From an uncultured Alistipes sp. (lineage in GTDB: Bacteria; Bacteroidota; Bacteroidia; Bacteroidales; Rikenellaceae), in the NCBI GenBank assembly GCA_948442615.1, contig CAOJSG010000001.1, forward strand, positions 35,341-99,340: 64,000 nucleotides of DNA, read 5' to 3'. This document shows positions 17,549 through 25,923 of the stretch, piece by piece. Position 1 is the first letter of the stretch; the number at the start of each line of letters is the position of its first letter. Position numbers and translations under genes: made by a program. The notes under the pieces are model-generated. The model saw only the letters and a list, made by a program, of their open reading frames with translations, ran no database searches and had not been told where the DNA came from.

Positions 17549-18751
17549 CTATCGTGCCGCCAGCTCCTCTTCGATCCGGTCCGCGATGCGCGCCGCTACC
17601 TCCGTCTTGGACATCAGCGGCAGGTCGGTCCGTCCCGCGCGGTCGATCAGCGAGACCTTGTTGGTGTCGCCGCGGAATCCGGCCCCTGCGTCGCGCAGCG
17701 AATTGAGCACGATGAAATCGAAATTCTTCTTTTCCAGTTTGGCCCGGGCGTTGTCCGCCTCGTGGTCGGTCTCGAGTGCGAATCCCACCAGCAGCCGATC
17801 GCCCTTGCGGGCGCCCAGTGCGGCCGCGATGTCGCGCGTGCGGCGGAGCACGATCCGCAGGTCGCTGTCGCCCTTCTTGAGCTTCCGGTCCGCAGGCTCC
17901 GCGGGCGTATAGTCGGCCACGGCGGCGCACATGACGGCGCCGTCGGCCCGGTCGAAGGCCGCCGTGGCGGCGTCGTACATCTCGGCGGCCGAAAGAACGT
18001 CGACTCGCCGGACATCCAGCGGGGCGGGGAGAGCTGTGCGGCCGCTGACGAGCGTGACCTCGGCGCCCCGGCGGGCCAGTTCGCCGGCGATCGCATAGCC
18101 CATCTTGCCCGACGAGTGGTTCGAGATGAACCGCACGGGGTCGATCGGTTCGATCGTGGCGCCGGCCGTCACGACGAAGCGCTTACCGCTCAGCGTCTTT
18201 TTTTTTTCGCGGAGCAGCTCCTCCACGAATGCCGCGATCCGTTCGGGGTCGGCCATGCGGCCCTTTCCCGTGAGGCCGCTGGCCAGCTCGCCCTCTTCGG
18301 GGTCGATCAGGTGCACGCCGCGTCCGGCGAGCGTACGGAGGTTCTGCTGCGTGGCCGGATGGGCGTACATGTCCAGGTCCATCGCCGGGGCGATCGCCAC
18401 CGGACAGCGGGCCGAGAGGTAGGTCGTGAGCAGCAGGTTGTCGGCGATTCCCGCCGCCATCTTGGCCAGCGTGTTGGCCGTGGCGGGGGCGATGAGCAGG
18501 CAGTCGGCCCACTCGCCCAGCGAGATATGGGAGTTCCACGCGCCGTTTTCGGGGTCGAAGAACTCCACCAGAATGGGATGTTTCGAGAGGGTCGCCATGG
18601 TCAGCGGCGTGATGAACTGCTTGGCCAGCGGGGTCATCACCACGCGCACGTCGGCCCCCGCCGTCTTCAGCAGACGACAGAGCGGCGCCGCCTTGTAGGC
18701 GGCGATGCTTCCCGTGATGCCGAGCAGGATTCGGCGCCCTTCCAGTTCCAT
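17549..18751 (-). CDS. coaBC: Bifunctional phosphopantothenoylcysteine decarboxylase / phosphopantothenate-cysteine ligase
   Basis: The 400-residue CoaBC performs two steps of coenzyme A synthesis. The N-terminal flavoprotein (about 1-185) shows LLGITGSIAAYKAA, NSHISLGEWAD with the catalytic His, and PAMDLDMYAHPAT. The C-terminal ligase (about 190-400) has VTAGATIEPIDPVRFISNHS and SGKMGYAIA. Two decarboxylase motifs depart from the classic pattern: PXMNXXMW reads PAMDLDMY, and the ACG motif holding the active-site Cys reads ASG. The gene starts 11 nt after the omega-like gene in the bamD operon. Identity is certain; how the decarboxylase site works without that Cys is a real question. Confidence 0.95.
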   Translation of the reverse strand: MELEGRRILLGITGSIAAYKAAPLCRLLKTAGADVRVVMTPLAKQFITPLTMATLSKHPILVEFFDPENGAWNSHISLGEWADCLLIAPATANTLAKMAAGIADNLLLTTYLSARCPVAIAPAMDLDMYAHPATQQNLRTLAGRGVHLIDPEEGELASGLTGKGRMADPERIAAFVEELLREKKKTLSGKRFVVTAGATIEPIDPVRFISNHSSGKMGYAIAGELARRGAEVTLVSGRTALPAPLDVRRVDVLSAAEMYDAATAAFDRADGAVMCAAVADYTPAEPADRKLKKGDSDLRIVLRRTRDIAAALGARKGDRLLVGFALETDHEADNARAKLEKKNFDFIVLNSLRDAGAGFRGDTNKVSLIDRAGRTDLPLMSKTEVAARIADRIEEELAAR

Positions 18752-18762
18752 CGGCGCAGGGA

Positions 18763-19095
18763 TCAGGCCTCCTTGACGGGGGCGTCTTTGCCCTCGCGGT
18801 AGAACAGCTCGCCGTCGAGGAACTCCTCGGTGGCGATGATGGCGGGCTTGGGCAGCCGCTCGTAGTAGCGCGAGATTTCGATCTGCTCGCGGTTTTCGAA
18901 GGTCTCCTCCATCGTGTCCGTGGGCGACGAGAAGTCGGCCAGCTTGCGGTTGAGCTCGGTCTTGAGCTCGGTCGAGATCTGGTTGGCGCGGCGGGCGATG
19001 ATATTTACCGTTTCATAGATATTGCCGGTCTCCTTGTCCAGATCGACCAGCTTGCGGGTCACGGTGTTGTTGGGAATGTTCTTTTTGATCTCCAT
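18763..19095 (-). CDS. rpoZ: Omega-like RNA polymerase subunit
   Basis: The 110-residue protein matches the Bacteroidota version of the Rpb6/omega family. The conserved core is GNIYETVNIIARRANQIS, corresponding to the omega helix that holds the beta-prime subunit, followed by a charged region and a lineage-specific C-terminal tail (EEFLDGELFYREGKD). The position 2 nt after bamD and 11 nt before coaBC is the usual one for this phylum. Omega helps assemble RNA polymerase. The symbol rests on family and neighbourhood rather than strong identity to the E. coli protein. Confidence 0.8.
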   Translation of the reverse strand: MEIKKNIPNNTVTRKLVDLDKETGNIYETVNIIARRANQISTELKTELNRKLADFSSPTDTMEETFENREQIEISRYYERLPKPAIIATEEFLDGELFYREGKDAPVKEA

Positions 19096-19097
19096 AT

Positions 19098-19913
19098 CTA
19101 CAGGTTGTCTTTTTTGTTCTTGTCCAGAAAATCCTTGGCGTGCCGGGCCATGCGGTCCAACTCCTTGACGTGCGTCGATTCGGGATATTCGGCGATGAAC
19201 GAGTAATAGGAGTCGAGCATCGACATGTAGCGGTCGATCTGCTTGGCCTCGACCGAGTTGCTGGCGAACCGGTAGCTCGCGTCGACGATCAGGTACATGA
19301 TCTCTTCGCGGTGGTTGCTCTCGGGGTATTTGCGCAGGGCGTTCTTCAGCGCGATGATCGCCGACTTGTATTTCCCGATCTTATAATAGGTGTAGGCGTT
19401 GATGTAGGCCTTGTCGTGCAGCCGTTGGGTGAGCTCCTTGTCGATATTCTTGAAATCCTCGATGTATTTGCTCTCGGGGTAGCGCGACATGAATTCGTTG
19501 ACGGCGATGATGGCCTGTCCGGTCATGGTCTGGTCGCGCGTGGGGCCGGGCGAGAGCTTGTAGAAGCACATGGCATACATGCCTTCGGCCTCTTCGATGA
19601 AGACGCTCCGGCCGAACTTGCGGCGGAACTCGTCCAGCAGGGTCGAGGCGGTGTCGTAGTCGAGGTTCTTGTACTTGCAGCGGGCGTTGAAGAACGAGAT
19701 GCTGTCCTCGCGCGAGGTCCCCGAGTAGTAGTGCTGCACCCCTTCGAAAAGGGTGGAAGCGCGCGACCATTTGCCTTTTTCGTAGAATTCGAGAGCCTTG
19801 GCGTAGATCAGGTCGGGTTTTCCGCTCTTGAGCAGGCTGTTGACGCCTGCGCATCCGGTCAGTACCGCAATGGCGGCCGCTGCCAGGATCGCATATGGAC
19901 AGATTCGCTTCAT
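19098..19913 (-). CDS. bamD: Outer-membrane assembly lipoprotein BamD
   Basis: The 271-residue lipoprotein (lipobox VLTGC, Cys21) carries repeated TPR-like helices. Examples are YAKALEFYEKGKWSRASTLF, then NARCKYKNLDYDTASTLLDE, then the Ser-Lys-Tyr repeats (RYPESKYIEDF, KYPESNHREEI, EYPESTHVKEL). BamD is the essential partner of BamA in folding beta-barrel proteins into the outer membrane. It is the first gene of the bamD-omega-coaBC-recN transcript, with a textbook promoter 30 nt upstream. Confidence 0.93.
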   Translation of the reverse strand: MKRICPYAILAAAAIAVLTGCAGVNSLLKSGKPDLIYAKALEFYEKGKWSRASTLFEGVQHYYSGTSREDSISFFNARCKYKNLDYDTASTLLDEFRRKFGRSVFIEEAEGMYAMCFYKLSPGPTRDQTMTGQAIIAVNEFMSRYPESKYIEDFKNIDKELTQRLHDKAYINAYTYYKIGKYKSAIIALKNALRKYPESNHREEIMYLIVDASYRFASNSVEAKQIDRYMSMLDSYYSFIAEYPESTHVKELDRMARHAKDFLDKNKKDNL

Positions 19914-19942
19914 CGATGATTTTTTTACCGCGCTTTATCGCG

Positions 19943-19974
19943 CAAAGTTATACATTATTTAACGAATCCACAAA
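19943..19974 (-). promoter_or_regulatory. Bacteroidota-type promoter of the bamD operon
   Basis: On the minus strand TTTG (19971-19974) is followed after 20 nt by TAACTTTG (19943-19950), matching the housekeeping consensus exactly. bamD begins 30 nt downstream. Confidence 0.82.
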
Positions 19975-19991
19975 TAATTTTATTGCCTGCG

Positions 19992-20026
19992 AAAAGAGGC
20001 CGCCTCCGAAGGAGACGGCCTCTTTT
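19992..20026 (-). terminator. Terminator of the beta-barrel protein gene
   Basis: Arms AAAAGAGGCCG (19992-20002) and its complement (20016-20026), with an inner CTCC/GGAG pair, form a strong hairpin ending in TTTT on the minus strand. Confidence 0.82.
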
Positions 20027-20046
20027 CCGTGAGGTTGTCCCGGGCG

Positions 20047-20658
20047 TCAGAAGAAGAAGCCGATCGACCCGCCGTAGGTCACCGACCGGTCGACCCTGAC
20101 GCGCTGCGCCACGCCGTCGCAGACGAAGGTGTTCCGGATGTGCGAGCGGGGATAGCCCGAAACCCGGAAATCGAAGAAGAACTTCCGGATGTTGAATCCG
20201 ACGCCGCCCATGACGGCGATGTCGTCGTCGTTGAATCTGACCTTCAGCTGCTGGGAGTCGTCGCTGCGCCCGCTTTGCGACACGCGGAATCCGGCGCCGC
20301 CGAACAGGCGGAAGGCGCCGAACTGGAGGCCCAGCTGCACGGGGATCTCGAACCGCTCGGTCCGGATCCGCAGGTCGCGGTCCCGGCTGTTGCCGAGCCG
20401 GAAGTCGTAGTTGGCGAACGCATAGTTCAGTTCGGACTGCAGGTGGATGTGGCGCGTGATGTTCAGCCGCAGGACCAGTCCCGCTTCGTAACCCACCTGC
20501 GCCTTGCCCGGGGCGACGCTCCGGTCGCCGATGTACACGCGGTCGAAGTGCTGTTTGACCGTACTGATGCCGCCGCGCAGACCGATCCGGAACCGCTGGG
20601 CCGATGCTCCGCCGCAGAAGAAAAGAAGCGCGGAGAGAAGTGCGAGAATTTTTTTCAT
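20047..20658 (-). CDS. Small outer-membrane beta-barrel protein
   Basis: The 203-residue protein has a cleavable signal (ILALLSALLFFCGGASAQ). Alternating hydrophobic and polar residues run throughout, with paired strands and Gly-rich turns (LGLQFGAFRLFGGAGFRV, MGGVGFNIRKFFFDFRVSG) and a C-terminal Phe (GGSIGFFF), as expected of a barrel inserted by the Bam complex. It fits the broad outer membrane protein beta-barrel domain family (PF13568-like) of Bacteroidota. No specific function can be read. It is a single-gene unit with its own terminator. Confidence 0.75.
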   Translation of the reverse strand: MKKILALLSALLFFCGGASAQRFRIGLRGGISTVKQHFDRVYIGDRSVAPGKAQVGYEAGLVLRLNITRHIHLQSELNYAFANYDFRLGNSRDRDLRIRTERFEIPVQLGLQFGAFRLFGGAGFRVSQSGRSDDSQQLKVRFNDDDIAVMGGVGFNIRKFFFDFRVSGYPRSHIRNTFVCDGVAQRVRVDRSVTYGGSIGFFF

Positions 20659-20782
20659 AAGCGTCTATCTTTCAGAATTAAGGTGTAAGCGTTGTCCGGG
20701 CGGACGGTGCGTGCCGTCCGCCGAGGCCGCCGTGCGGGGCGGCCGTCTTCTGCCGTGCCGCGCCCTGCGGGCGGACCGGCGT

Positions 20783-22126
20783 TCAGAGCAGGGGTGCCGT
20801 CAGCCGCAGGGCGTCGCAGAGCGCACGCCGCCAGGGCGGGCGGCAGCGCCATTGCTCCGGCGTGACTGCGCGGCAGGCGGCCAGGTCTTCGTCGAACGTC
20901 GCGGCCAGCATGCGGGCGGTCGGGCGGTCGTAGATGAAGGCCGTGACCTCGAAGTTCTCCAGCAGGCTCCGGTAGTCCATGTTGGCCGTGCCGACCGAGG
21001 CGGTCTGCTCGTCGATGACCAGCAGCTTGGCGTGGAGGAATCCGTTGTCGTAACGGTACAGTTCGGCGCCGGTGTCGAGCAGGTCGCCGATGTAGGATTC
21101 CGATACCAGGTCGGTGAAGCGCGAATCGCTGCACGCGGGGATCATGAGCTGCACGCGCACGCCGCTGCGGGCCGCGATGCGCAGTGCGTCGAGGATGATC
21201 GCCGGCGGCATGAAGTAGGGCGACGAGATCCGGACGGTCCGCTGCGCGCGGACGATCGCGGCGGCGAAAGCCTCCGCCAGCGTCAGCCGCGACGCGCCCT
21301 CTTCGGCCCATGCCAGCTGCATAGGGAGTCGTTCGGCGACCGTGCGGGGCGCCGTGCGGACGCCGGGATCCGGTTTTTCGCCGGTGAGTGCGGCCCAGTC
21401 GGCGAGAAAGAGCCGCTGCAGGTCGCCGACGATGTCGCCTTCGAGGCGCAGATGTTCGTCGCGCCACTTGCCCAAGCAGTCGCCGTCGAGGTAGTATTTT
21501 GCAATATTTATGCCACCCAGAAATGCGATGCGGCCGTCCGTAACGACGATTTTGCGGTGGTTGCGGCGGCAGACGCGGGGCGTGAACCACGGGAATGCGA
21601 GCGGCCCGAAGGCTTCCGCGCGGATGCCGGCCCGGCGCATGTCGCGGAGCATCCGGCGGGTGAGTCCTCCGGACCCCACCGCGTCGTAGATGACGCGGAC
21701 CTCGACGCCCGCGCGGGCCTTGCGCTGCAGGATGTCGGCGATGGTGCGGCCGATGCGGTCGTCGCGGAAGATGTAATACTCCATGTGGATCGTGCGGGTG
21801 GCCCGCTGAAGGGCTGCGATCAGCGCCGAGAAGGCGTTGTTCCCGTTGTGGAGCAGCTCGATGCGGTTGTGCGTCCGGAGTTGCGAGCCGCAGTTGCGGG
21901 CGATGAGCCGCTGGAGCCGGTCCGCGGCGTCCGTGCGTGCGGCGGGGGATGCGGCCGGCGGAAAGTCGCGTCTGAATCCGACCAGCACGTAGAGCAGCGT
22001 GCCTGCGACGGGCAGCAGCAGCACGATGGCGATCCATGCGGCCGCCGAGGCCGGGACCCGCCGCTGGCGCGTGATGACGAGCGCCGCGAGCGCGGTCCAG
22101 ATCAGATGTAGCGAGACGAGTGACAT
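20783..22126 (-). CDS. cls: Cardiolipin synthase (phospholipase D family)
   Basis: The 447-residue protein begins with two hydrophobic segments (HLIWTALAALVIT, AWIAIVLLLPVAGTLLYVLVGF). It then carries two HKD motifs: NHRKIVVTDGRIAFLGGINI and FLHAKLLVIDEQTASVGTANMD. This arrangement is that of ClsA-type cardiolipin synthases, which join two phosphatidylglycerol molecules at the inner membrane. Length is slightly below the usual 480 or so residues but both catalytic halves are complete. It is probably monocistronic, divergent from greA. Confidence 0.9.
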   Translation of the reverse strand: MSLVSLHLIWTALAALVITRQRRVPASAAAWIAIVLLLPVAGTLLYVLVGFRRDFPPAASPAARTDAADRLQRLIARNCGSQLRTHNRIELLHNGNNAFSALIAALQRATRTIHMEYYIFRDDRIGRTIADILQRKARAGVEVRVIYDAVGSGGLTRRMLRDMRRAGIRAEAFGPLAFPWFTPRVCRRNHRKIVVTDGRIAFLGGINIAKYYLDGDCLGKWRDEHLRLEGDIVGDLQRLFLADWAALTGEKPDPGVRTAPRTVAERLPMQLAWAEEGASRLTLAEAFAAAIVRAQRTVRISSPYFMPPAIILDALRIAARSGVRVQLMIPACSDSRFTDLVSESYIGDLLDTGAELYRYDNGFLHAKLLVIDEQTASVGTANMDYRSLLENFEVTAFIYDRPTARMLAATFDEDLAACRAVTPEQWRCRPPWRRALCDALRLTAPLL

Positions 22127-22206
22127 GCCCGGCGTGCCGGCATACTTTATGCCAAAAAACGGGACGTGCGCGAAACGGCGCGAATGTGGCCGCGCCGGAA
22201 AAAGAT

Positions 22207-22238
22207 TTGGAAAATCGGAAATTCCTTTTTATCTTTGT
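22207..22238 (+). promoter_or_regulatory. greA promoter
   Basis: TTTG (22207-22210), 20 nt, then TATCTTTG (22231-22238): a perfect Bacteroidota-type promoter about 65 nt before the greA ATG. Confidence 0.82.
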
Positions 22239-22302
22239 CTCAGATGATTGTTACGGGGTTCTGGCCTTCGCGGGCCAGGATTCTTGTTTTTTAACGTTTA
22301 TT

Positions 22303-22779
22303 ATGGCAAAAGAGATTATTTATCTGACGGCGGAGGGCTATAAGAAGCTCAAGGATGAACTCGACCATATGCGCTCCGTCGAGCGTCCGGCGATTTCGGC
22401 CGCCATCGCCGAAGCGCGCGACAAGGGTGACCTTTCGGAGAATGCGGAGTACGATGCGGCCCGCGAAGCGCAGGGACTGCTGGAGATGCGTATCGCCAAA
22501 CTGGAGGATACCATCGCCAATGCCCGCGTGATCGACGAGTCGAAGATCGACAAGAGCAAGGTTCAGATTCTGAGCCGTGTGACGCTGCTCAACCACAACA
22601 ACAACCGTCAGGTCACCTATACGATCGTCGCCGAACACGAAGCCAACCTGCGCGAGGGCAAGCTGGCGATCGGGACGCCCATCGCCCAGGCGCTGCTCGG
22701 CAAGAAGAAGGGCGACAGGGTGGAGGTGACGGTGCCTGCCGGAACGCTCCATTTCGAGATTCTGGAGATCAGCATCTGA
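22303..22779 (+). CDS. greA: Transcription elongation factor GreA
   Basis: The 158-residue protein has an N-terminal coiled coil (TAEGYKKLKDELDHMRSVER to about residue 75) containing the acidic tip DKGDLSENAEYDAAREAQ. That tip enters the polymerase secondary channel and triggers cleavage of backtracked RNA. The C-terminal FKBP-like domain ends GDRVEVTVPAGTLHFEILEI. The frame is open upstream to 22120, but ATG 22303 lies just after the promoter and gives the family-standard start MAKEIIYLTAEG. A terminator follows. Confidence 0.96.
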   Translation: MAKEIIYLTAEGYKKLKDELDHMRSVERPAISAAIAEARDKGDLSENAEYDAAREAQGLLEMRIAKLEDTIANARVIDESKIDKSKVQILSRVTLLNHNNNRQVTYTIVAEHEANLREGKLAIGTPIAQALLGKKKGDRVEVTVPAGTLHFEILEISI

Positions 22780-22825
22780 TCGGCCGCTTCGGTCCGCTTA
22801 CATATCGCCCCGCTGCGGGGTTCGG

Positions 22826-22851
22826 AAAGGTCGCCCCGGGCGGCCTTTTTT
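22826..22851 (+). terminator. greA terminator
   Basis: AAAGG-T-CGCC pairs with GGCG-G-CCTTT around a CCG loop (22826-22848) and runs into T residues. It lies about 46 nt after the greA stop. Confidence 0.82.
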
Positions 22852-23228
22852 GCTGCGGAGGAGCGGCGGGTCGGCCGGCGTGCCGTGTGGCCCGGGATCG
22901 GAGCCGTCGGTACGACCCCGATGCGCCGGCCGGATGGCATGCTTGTCGTGTAATGTCCGGGCGCTGTCGGCTTACCCGCCGCCTGTCCGTTGATCTCTCC
23001 GGGCAGGCCGTTCGGCCGCTCTTCCGCCTGCGCCCGCGCTTGGTTGCTTGACGGTCCGCCCTCTGTCCGCCCGTTCATCTGCCTGTCTGTCTGCTGCTCG
23101 CCCATCTGCCCGGGCGGGCTGCCGCTTTATTCGTCTGCCGTACGTCCGCGGGCGGAACCTGCCGCCGGAGGCCGACCGGTGCGGACGATGCGTCCGGCGA
23201 ATCCTCCCGGCCGGAGCCCGCACGACGA

Positions 23229-23259
23229 AAAAAACGAGCCGGGGAAAGTCCCCGGCTCG
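23229..23259 (-). terminator. Terminator of the frameshifted lipoprotein gene
   Basis: An 11-bp perfect stem (23235-23245 with 23249-23259, arm CGAGCCGGGGA, loop AAG) is followed on the minus strand by seven T residues. Confidence 0.9.
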
Positions 23260-23286
23260 CCTTTTCGCGATGTATTCGGCCGATGC

Positions 23287-24728
23287 TTATTTGATCTCCA
23301 CGCAACGTGTCGCGTGCGCGAAGCTGTAGTTGCCCATGGCGTCGACATTCGAGATGCTGCCTTCGAGCCCCTTGATCACGCGCGATGGGAAATATTCGTC
23401 GAACTCGGGCCGGCCCGGAGCGATGTCGTTCCGCATGGTGACTCTGCCGTTCCACTGCATGAACTGGGATTTCAAGCCGCGAACGCACTCTCCGGTGTCG
23501 TATGCACGGCCGCAGCCGCTCACGGGGAACCAGGCGGTGTTCCCGTTGTAGGTGTAGGTGCCGCCGCTCAGATCGGATGCCGGAACGAGTTTCTCATTCC
23601 AGTCGCCCCAGTCGTCCGGTTCGGGCAGGCGGTAGCCGGCGGGACAGGGATCGTAGTCCGACTTCTCCTCTTCGCGCCACAGCGTGCGGTCCTCGTGGTC
23701 GAGCCAGGAGTAGATCGAGCCGTTGAGGCCGGTTCCTCTGGCTGCGAAGAAGGTCGTGGGTGCGGCGAACGAGCCTTCGATTGTCGTGCTTTCGGACACC
23801 GCTTTCCATTCGAATCCGTACGCGGGGTTCATGACGGTCCATTTGCGGGCCTCGTTGAAGGTCTCTCCGTTGCTGTCGTATTCGTCCTCGTATCCGCCGA
23901 AGATCGGCACGCAGCGTCCCCACTGGTAGAGGATCGTGCCCCAGGCCTTGCGGCCGTCCTCCTTCGTCGCGCCCGTCGCGCCGAGGATGCGGTCCTGGAA
24001 TCGGCTTCCCGACGAGAAGACCATCGTCTGCGGTCGGTCCGTGCACCAGATCAGCCAGGTCCAGATCACCGTTCCGTCGGCGTTGAACGCTGCGAGTACG
24101 GCGTTGCCCCGTTCGCCCGAGGCGTTGAAGGTCCCTTGCCGTCGGCATAGGCGATGTCGGAGATCAGCCGCTGCTGAGTGTCGTTCTCCGATACCTTGGT
24201 CGCCCAGATCCAGTCGACCTTGGCGATGCCTTCGATCGGCGTGCCGCTTACCCGTTTGGTCTGGAAGCTGTACCCGCCGGGGTTGGGGACGATGTAGGTG
24301 TTGGCGGGATCTCCGGCCGAAGCGTAGGGGTCCTTGCCGGTGATGAGCACGAGCGAGGTGGATGCGGTGATGCCCGCTTCGTTCTTCACGGCGGCGGCGA
24401 TCGCGTAGGGAGTCTCGTATTTGAGGTCCGCGAGGACGACTTCGGATGCTGCGGAGGCGTCGACGGAGACGCCCGAGGTCAGGATCTCTTCGTCCGAGGG
24501 CGTTCCCGTGTCGTTCGCGACGAGCAGATAGGCGCACTCGACGGCGTCTTCCGGAGCGATGGTGATATTTATGGTGTTGCGGTCGACGTTGACGTCGAGC
24601 AGTTTTACCCGGGGTGCTTCACCGGGAAGTTCGAATCCGGAATCCTGGTCCGAATTGTCGTCGGAGCAGGAGAGTCCTACGGCGGCGAGTGCGCTCACGA
24701 GGAGCATGCGAAAGGCGAATGTCTTCAT
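23287..24728 (-). pseudogene. Surface lipoprotein with FISUMP-like domain, frameshifted
   Basis: Two overlapping frames together make one protein. The first runs from 24728 (signal with lipobox GLSC, Cys21), through a fibronectin-III-like region (PRVKLLDVNVDRNTINITI to about residue 130), to YADGKG. The other frame continues with TFNASGERGNAVLAAFNADG to the stop at 23287. The join falls at the GGG of AAGGGACC (CCC on the plus strand, 24133-24135), and one extra G would restore a protein of about 480 residues. The C-terminal half (DPCPAGYRLPEPDDW, with Trp- and Gly-rich surroundings) resembles the Fibrobacter succinogenes major paralogous (FISUMP) domain common in Bacteroidota surface lipoproteins. 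Possible causes are real inactivation, phase variation at the G run or a sequencing error. Confidence 0.78.
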
Positions 24729-25009
24729 TCTTTACTGGTTTTTTTGATTGGGTAAACAACGGCTTGTTGCGCGTCCTGCAATAAGCTTCGGGCAGCAAGA
24801 TAATAAATAAATTGCAAATTTGTGTATCGGATGCTCGAATAAGTGCTATTTTTGCCGCTTTTCGTTGATATACAATATTAAAAAGAGATTACTGATCGTA
24901 ATCGCCGGAGACGGACCGTGCGTGCGATCGGGCCTGTAGCGGGGTTTTTGCTGACGGGAATGATGTGTTTCGGTAAATATGATTACGATATGTCGATATT
25001 CGGGTATGT

Positions 25010-25030
25010 ATACTTACGATTCGTAAGTAT
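25010..25030. promoter_or_regulatory. Perfect palindrome, candidate operator
   Basis: ATACTTACGA (25010-25019), a central T, then TCGTAAGTAT (25021-25030). It is A/T-rich, symmetrical and without a T tract, as expected of a dimeric repressor site. The TACT...AGTA ends recall HxlR-family operators, but no regulator gene is adjacent. Confidence 0.45.
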
Positions 25031-25186
25031 GGCGGCTTTTTCGGACGTGCGGCGGCTTCGAGCTCTCCCGTCGGAGGCGGAAGCCGGATGGAATGCCGTC
25101 CGGATCGGCATCCGGTCCGGTCTTTCCGCCTGCCGGTCTGTCTGCGGACCTCTTCGCTTGCCGGTCGCTTCGGTGCGGATAAAACG

Positions 25187-25224
25187 CGATCGCCCCGCCG
25201 AATTTCACTTCGGCGGGGCGATCG
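25187..25224 (-). terminator. Hairpin downstream of gcvH
   Basis: A 16-bp perfect stem (25187-25202 with 25209-25224, arm CGATCGCCCCGCCGAA) has a 6-nt loop. On the minus strand a TTTT tract follows after four bases. Confidence 0.75.
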
Positions 25225-25341
25225 TCGGCGGATCGGACCCGTATGGATCGGCATGACCGACACGGCCGCCTGCCGTTTGCAGGCGGATGACGAACTACCG
25301 GAGACCGGCGTCCGGCCGGCCTCCGCTGCGGACGACCGGTG

Positions 25342-25719
25342 CTATCCGATCAGTTCGGCGTATTGCTCGGGGGTGAGCAGGGCGTCGTAGTCGGCCGGAT
25401 TCGACATGCGGACCTTCACGAGCCACCCTTCGCCGTAAGCGTCCTTGTTGACCAGGGCCGGGTCGGCGTCGACCGCGTCGTTGAACTCCACGATCTCGCC
25501 GCCCACGGGCAGGAACGCGTCGCTCACGGTCTTCACCGCTTCGATCGAACCGAACACCTCGCCTGCGGCGAGCGTCTCGCCCACGGTCGGCACGTCGACG
25601 AAGACGATGTCGCCCAACTGGCTCTGTGCGAAATCGGTGATGCCTACGACGGCCGTGTCGCCCTCGATCCGACACCACTCGTGGTCGTTCGAGTATTTCA
25701 GATTGGCAGGTACATTCAT
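25342..25719 (-). CDS. gcvH: Glycine cleavage system H protein
   Basis: The 125-residue lipoyl carrier protein has the lipoylated lysine at Lys63 in GSIEAVKTVSDAF. Flanking motifs HEWCRIEGDTAVVGITDFAQ and SQLGDIVFVDVPTVGE are standard for H proteins. It shuttles the aminomethyl group between the P, T and L proteins in glycine cleavage. The start is set at ATG 25719 (MNVPANLKYSNDHEW); a longer frame from 25749 adds ten residues without support. It stands 204 nt after birA with a TATATTTG -7 element at 25758-25765, so it is probably transcribed alone. Confidence 0.95.
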   Translation of the reverse strand: MNVPANLKYSNDHEWCRIEGDTAVVGITDFAQSQLGDIVFVDVPTVGETLAAGEVFGSIEAVKTVSDAFLPVGGEIVEFNDAVDADPALVNKDAYGEGWLVKVRMSNPADYDALLTPEQYAELIG

Positions 25720-25923
25720 AATGGTACGGTTTTGTGCTTGTTGTTTCAATGATTATGCAAATATAAGCGTTGTTTCGGGAACGGCAAGTGTCCGGGGCGA
25801 AAAATTCCCTGCGGCCGGCCGTGCGCCGGGCCGGAGCGCCGGGCGCCGCGGGCGGGGGCGGTATCGGGCGGTGGGCGTAGTCCGCCTTCTGCGTCCGTGG
25901 CGGTTCGTGGCGGCTGGCGCTTG

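Larger units (their letters stand above)
22780..23286. other. Gene-free, low-complexity interval
   Basis: Between the greA terminator and the terminator at 23229-23259, about 375 bp are GC-rich and pyrimidine-biased on the plus strand, with many CTGTC, CCGCC and CTGCC words (about 22975-23110). Short frames on both strands look like noise. I see no gene. Confidence 0.5.
24729..25341. other. Gene-free interval with an orphan palindrome
   Basis: A 613-bp interval with no convincing gene. It holds a TATTTTTG -7-like element (24847-24854, plus), a perfect 21-bp palindrome (25010-25030) and a 16-bp hairpin (25187-25224) that probably ends gcvH transcription. The frame at 24918-25256 lacks a family match and codon pattern and is not called. 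Confidence 0.5.

Noticed and set aside
24918..25256. Possible 112-residue gene in the gene-free interval
   Set aside because: No family match, covers the palindrome and the gcvH hairpin, and has no codon pattern like its neighbours.
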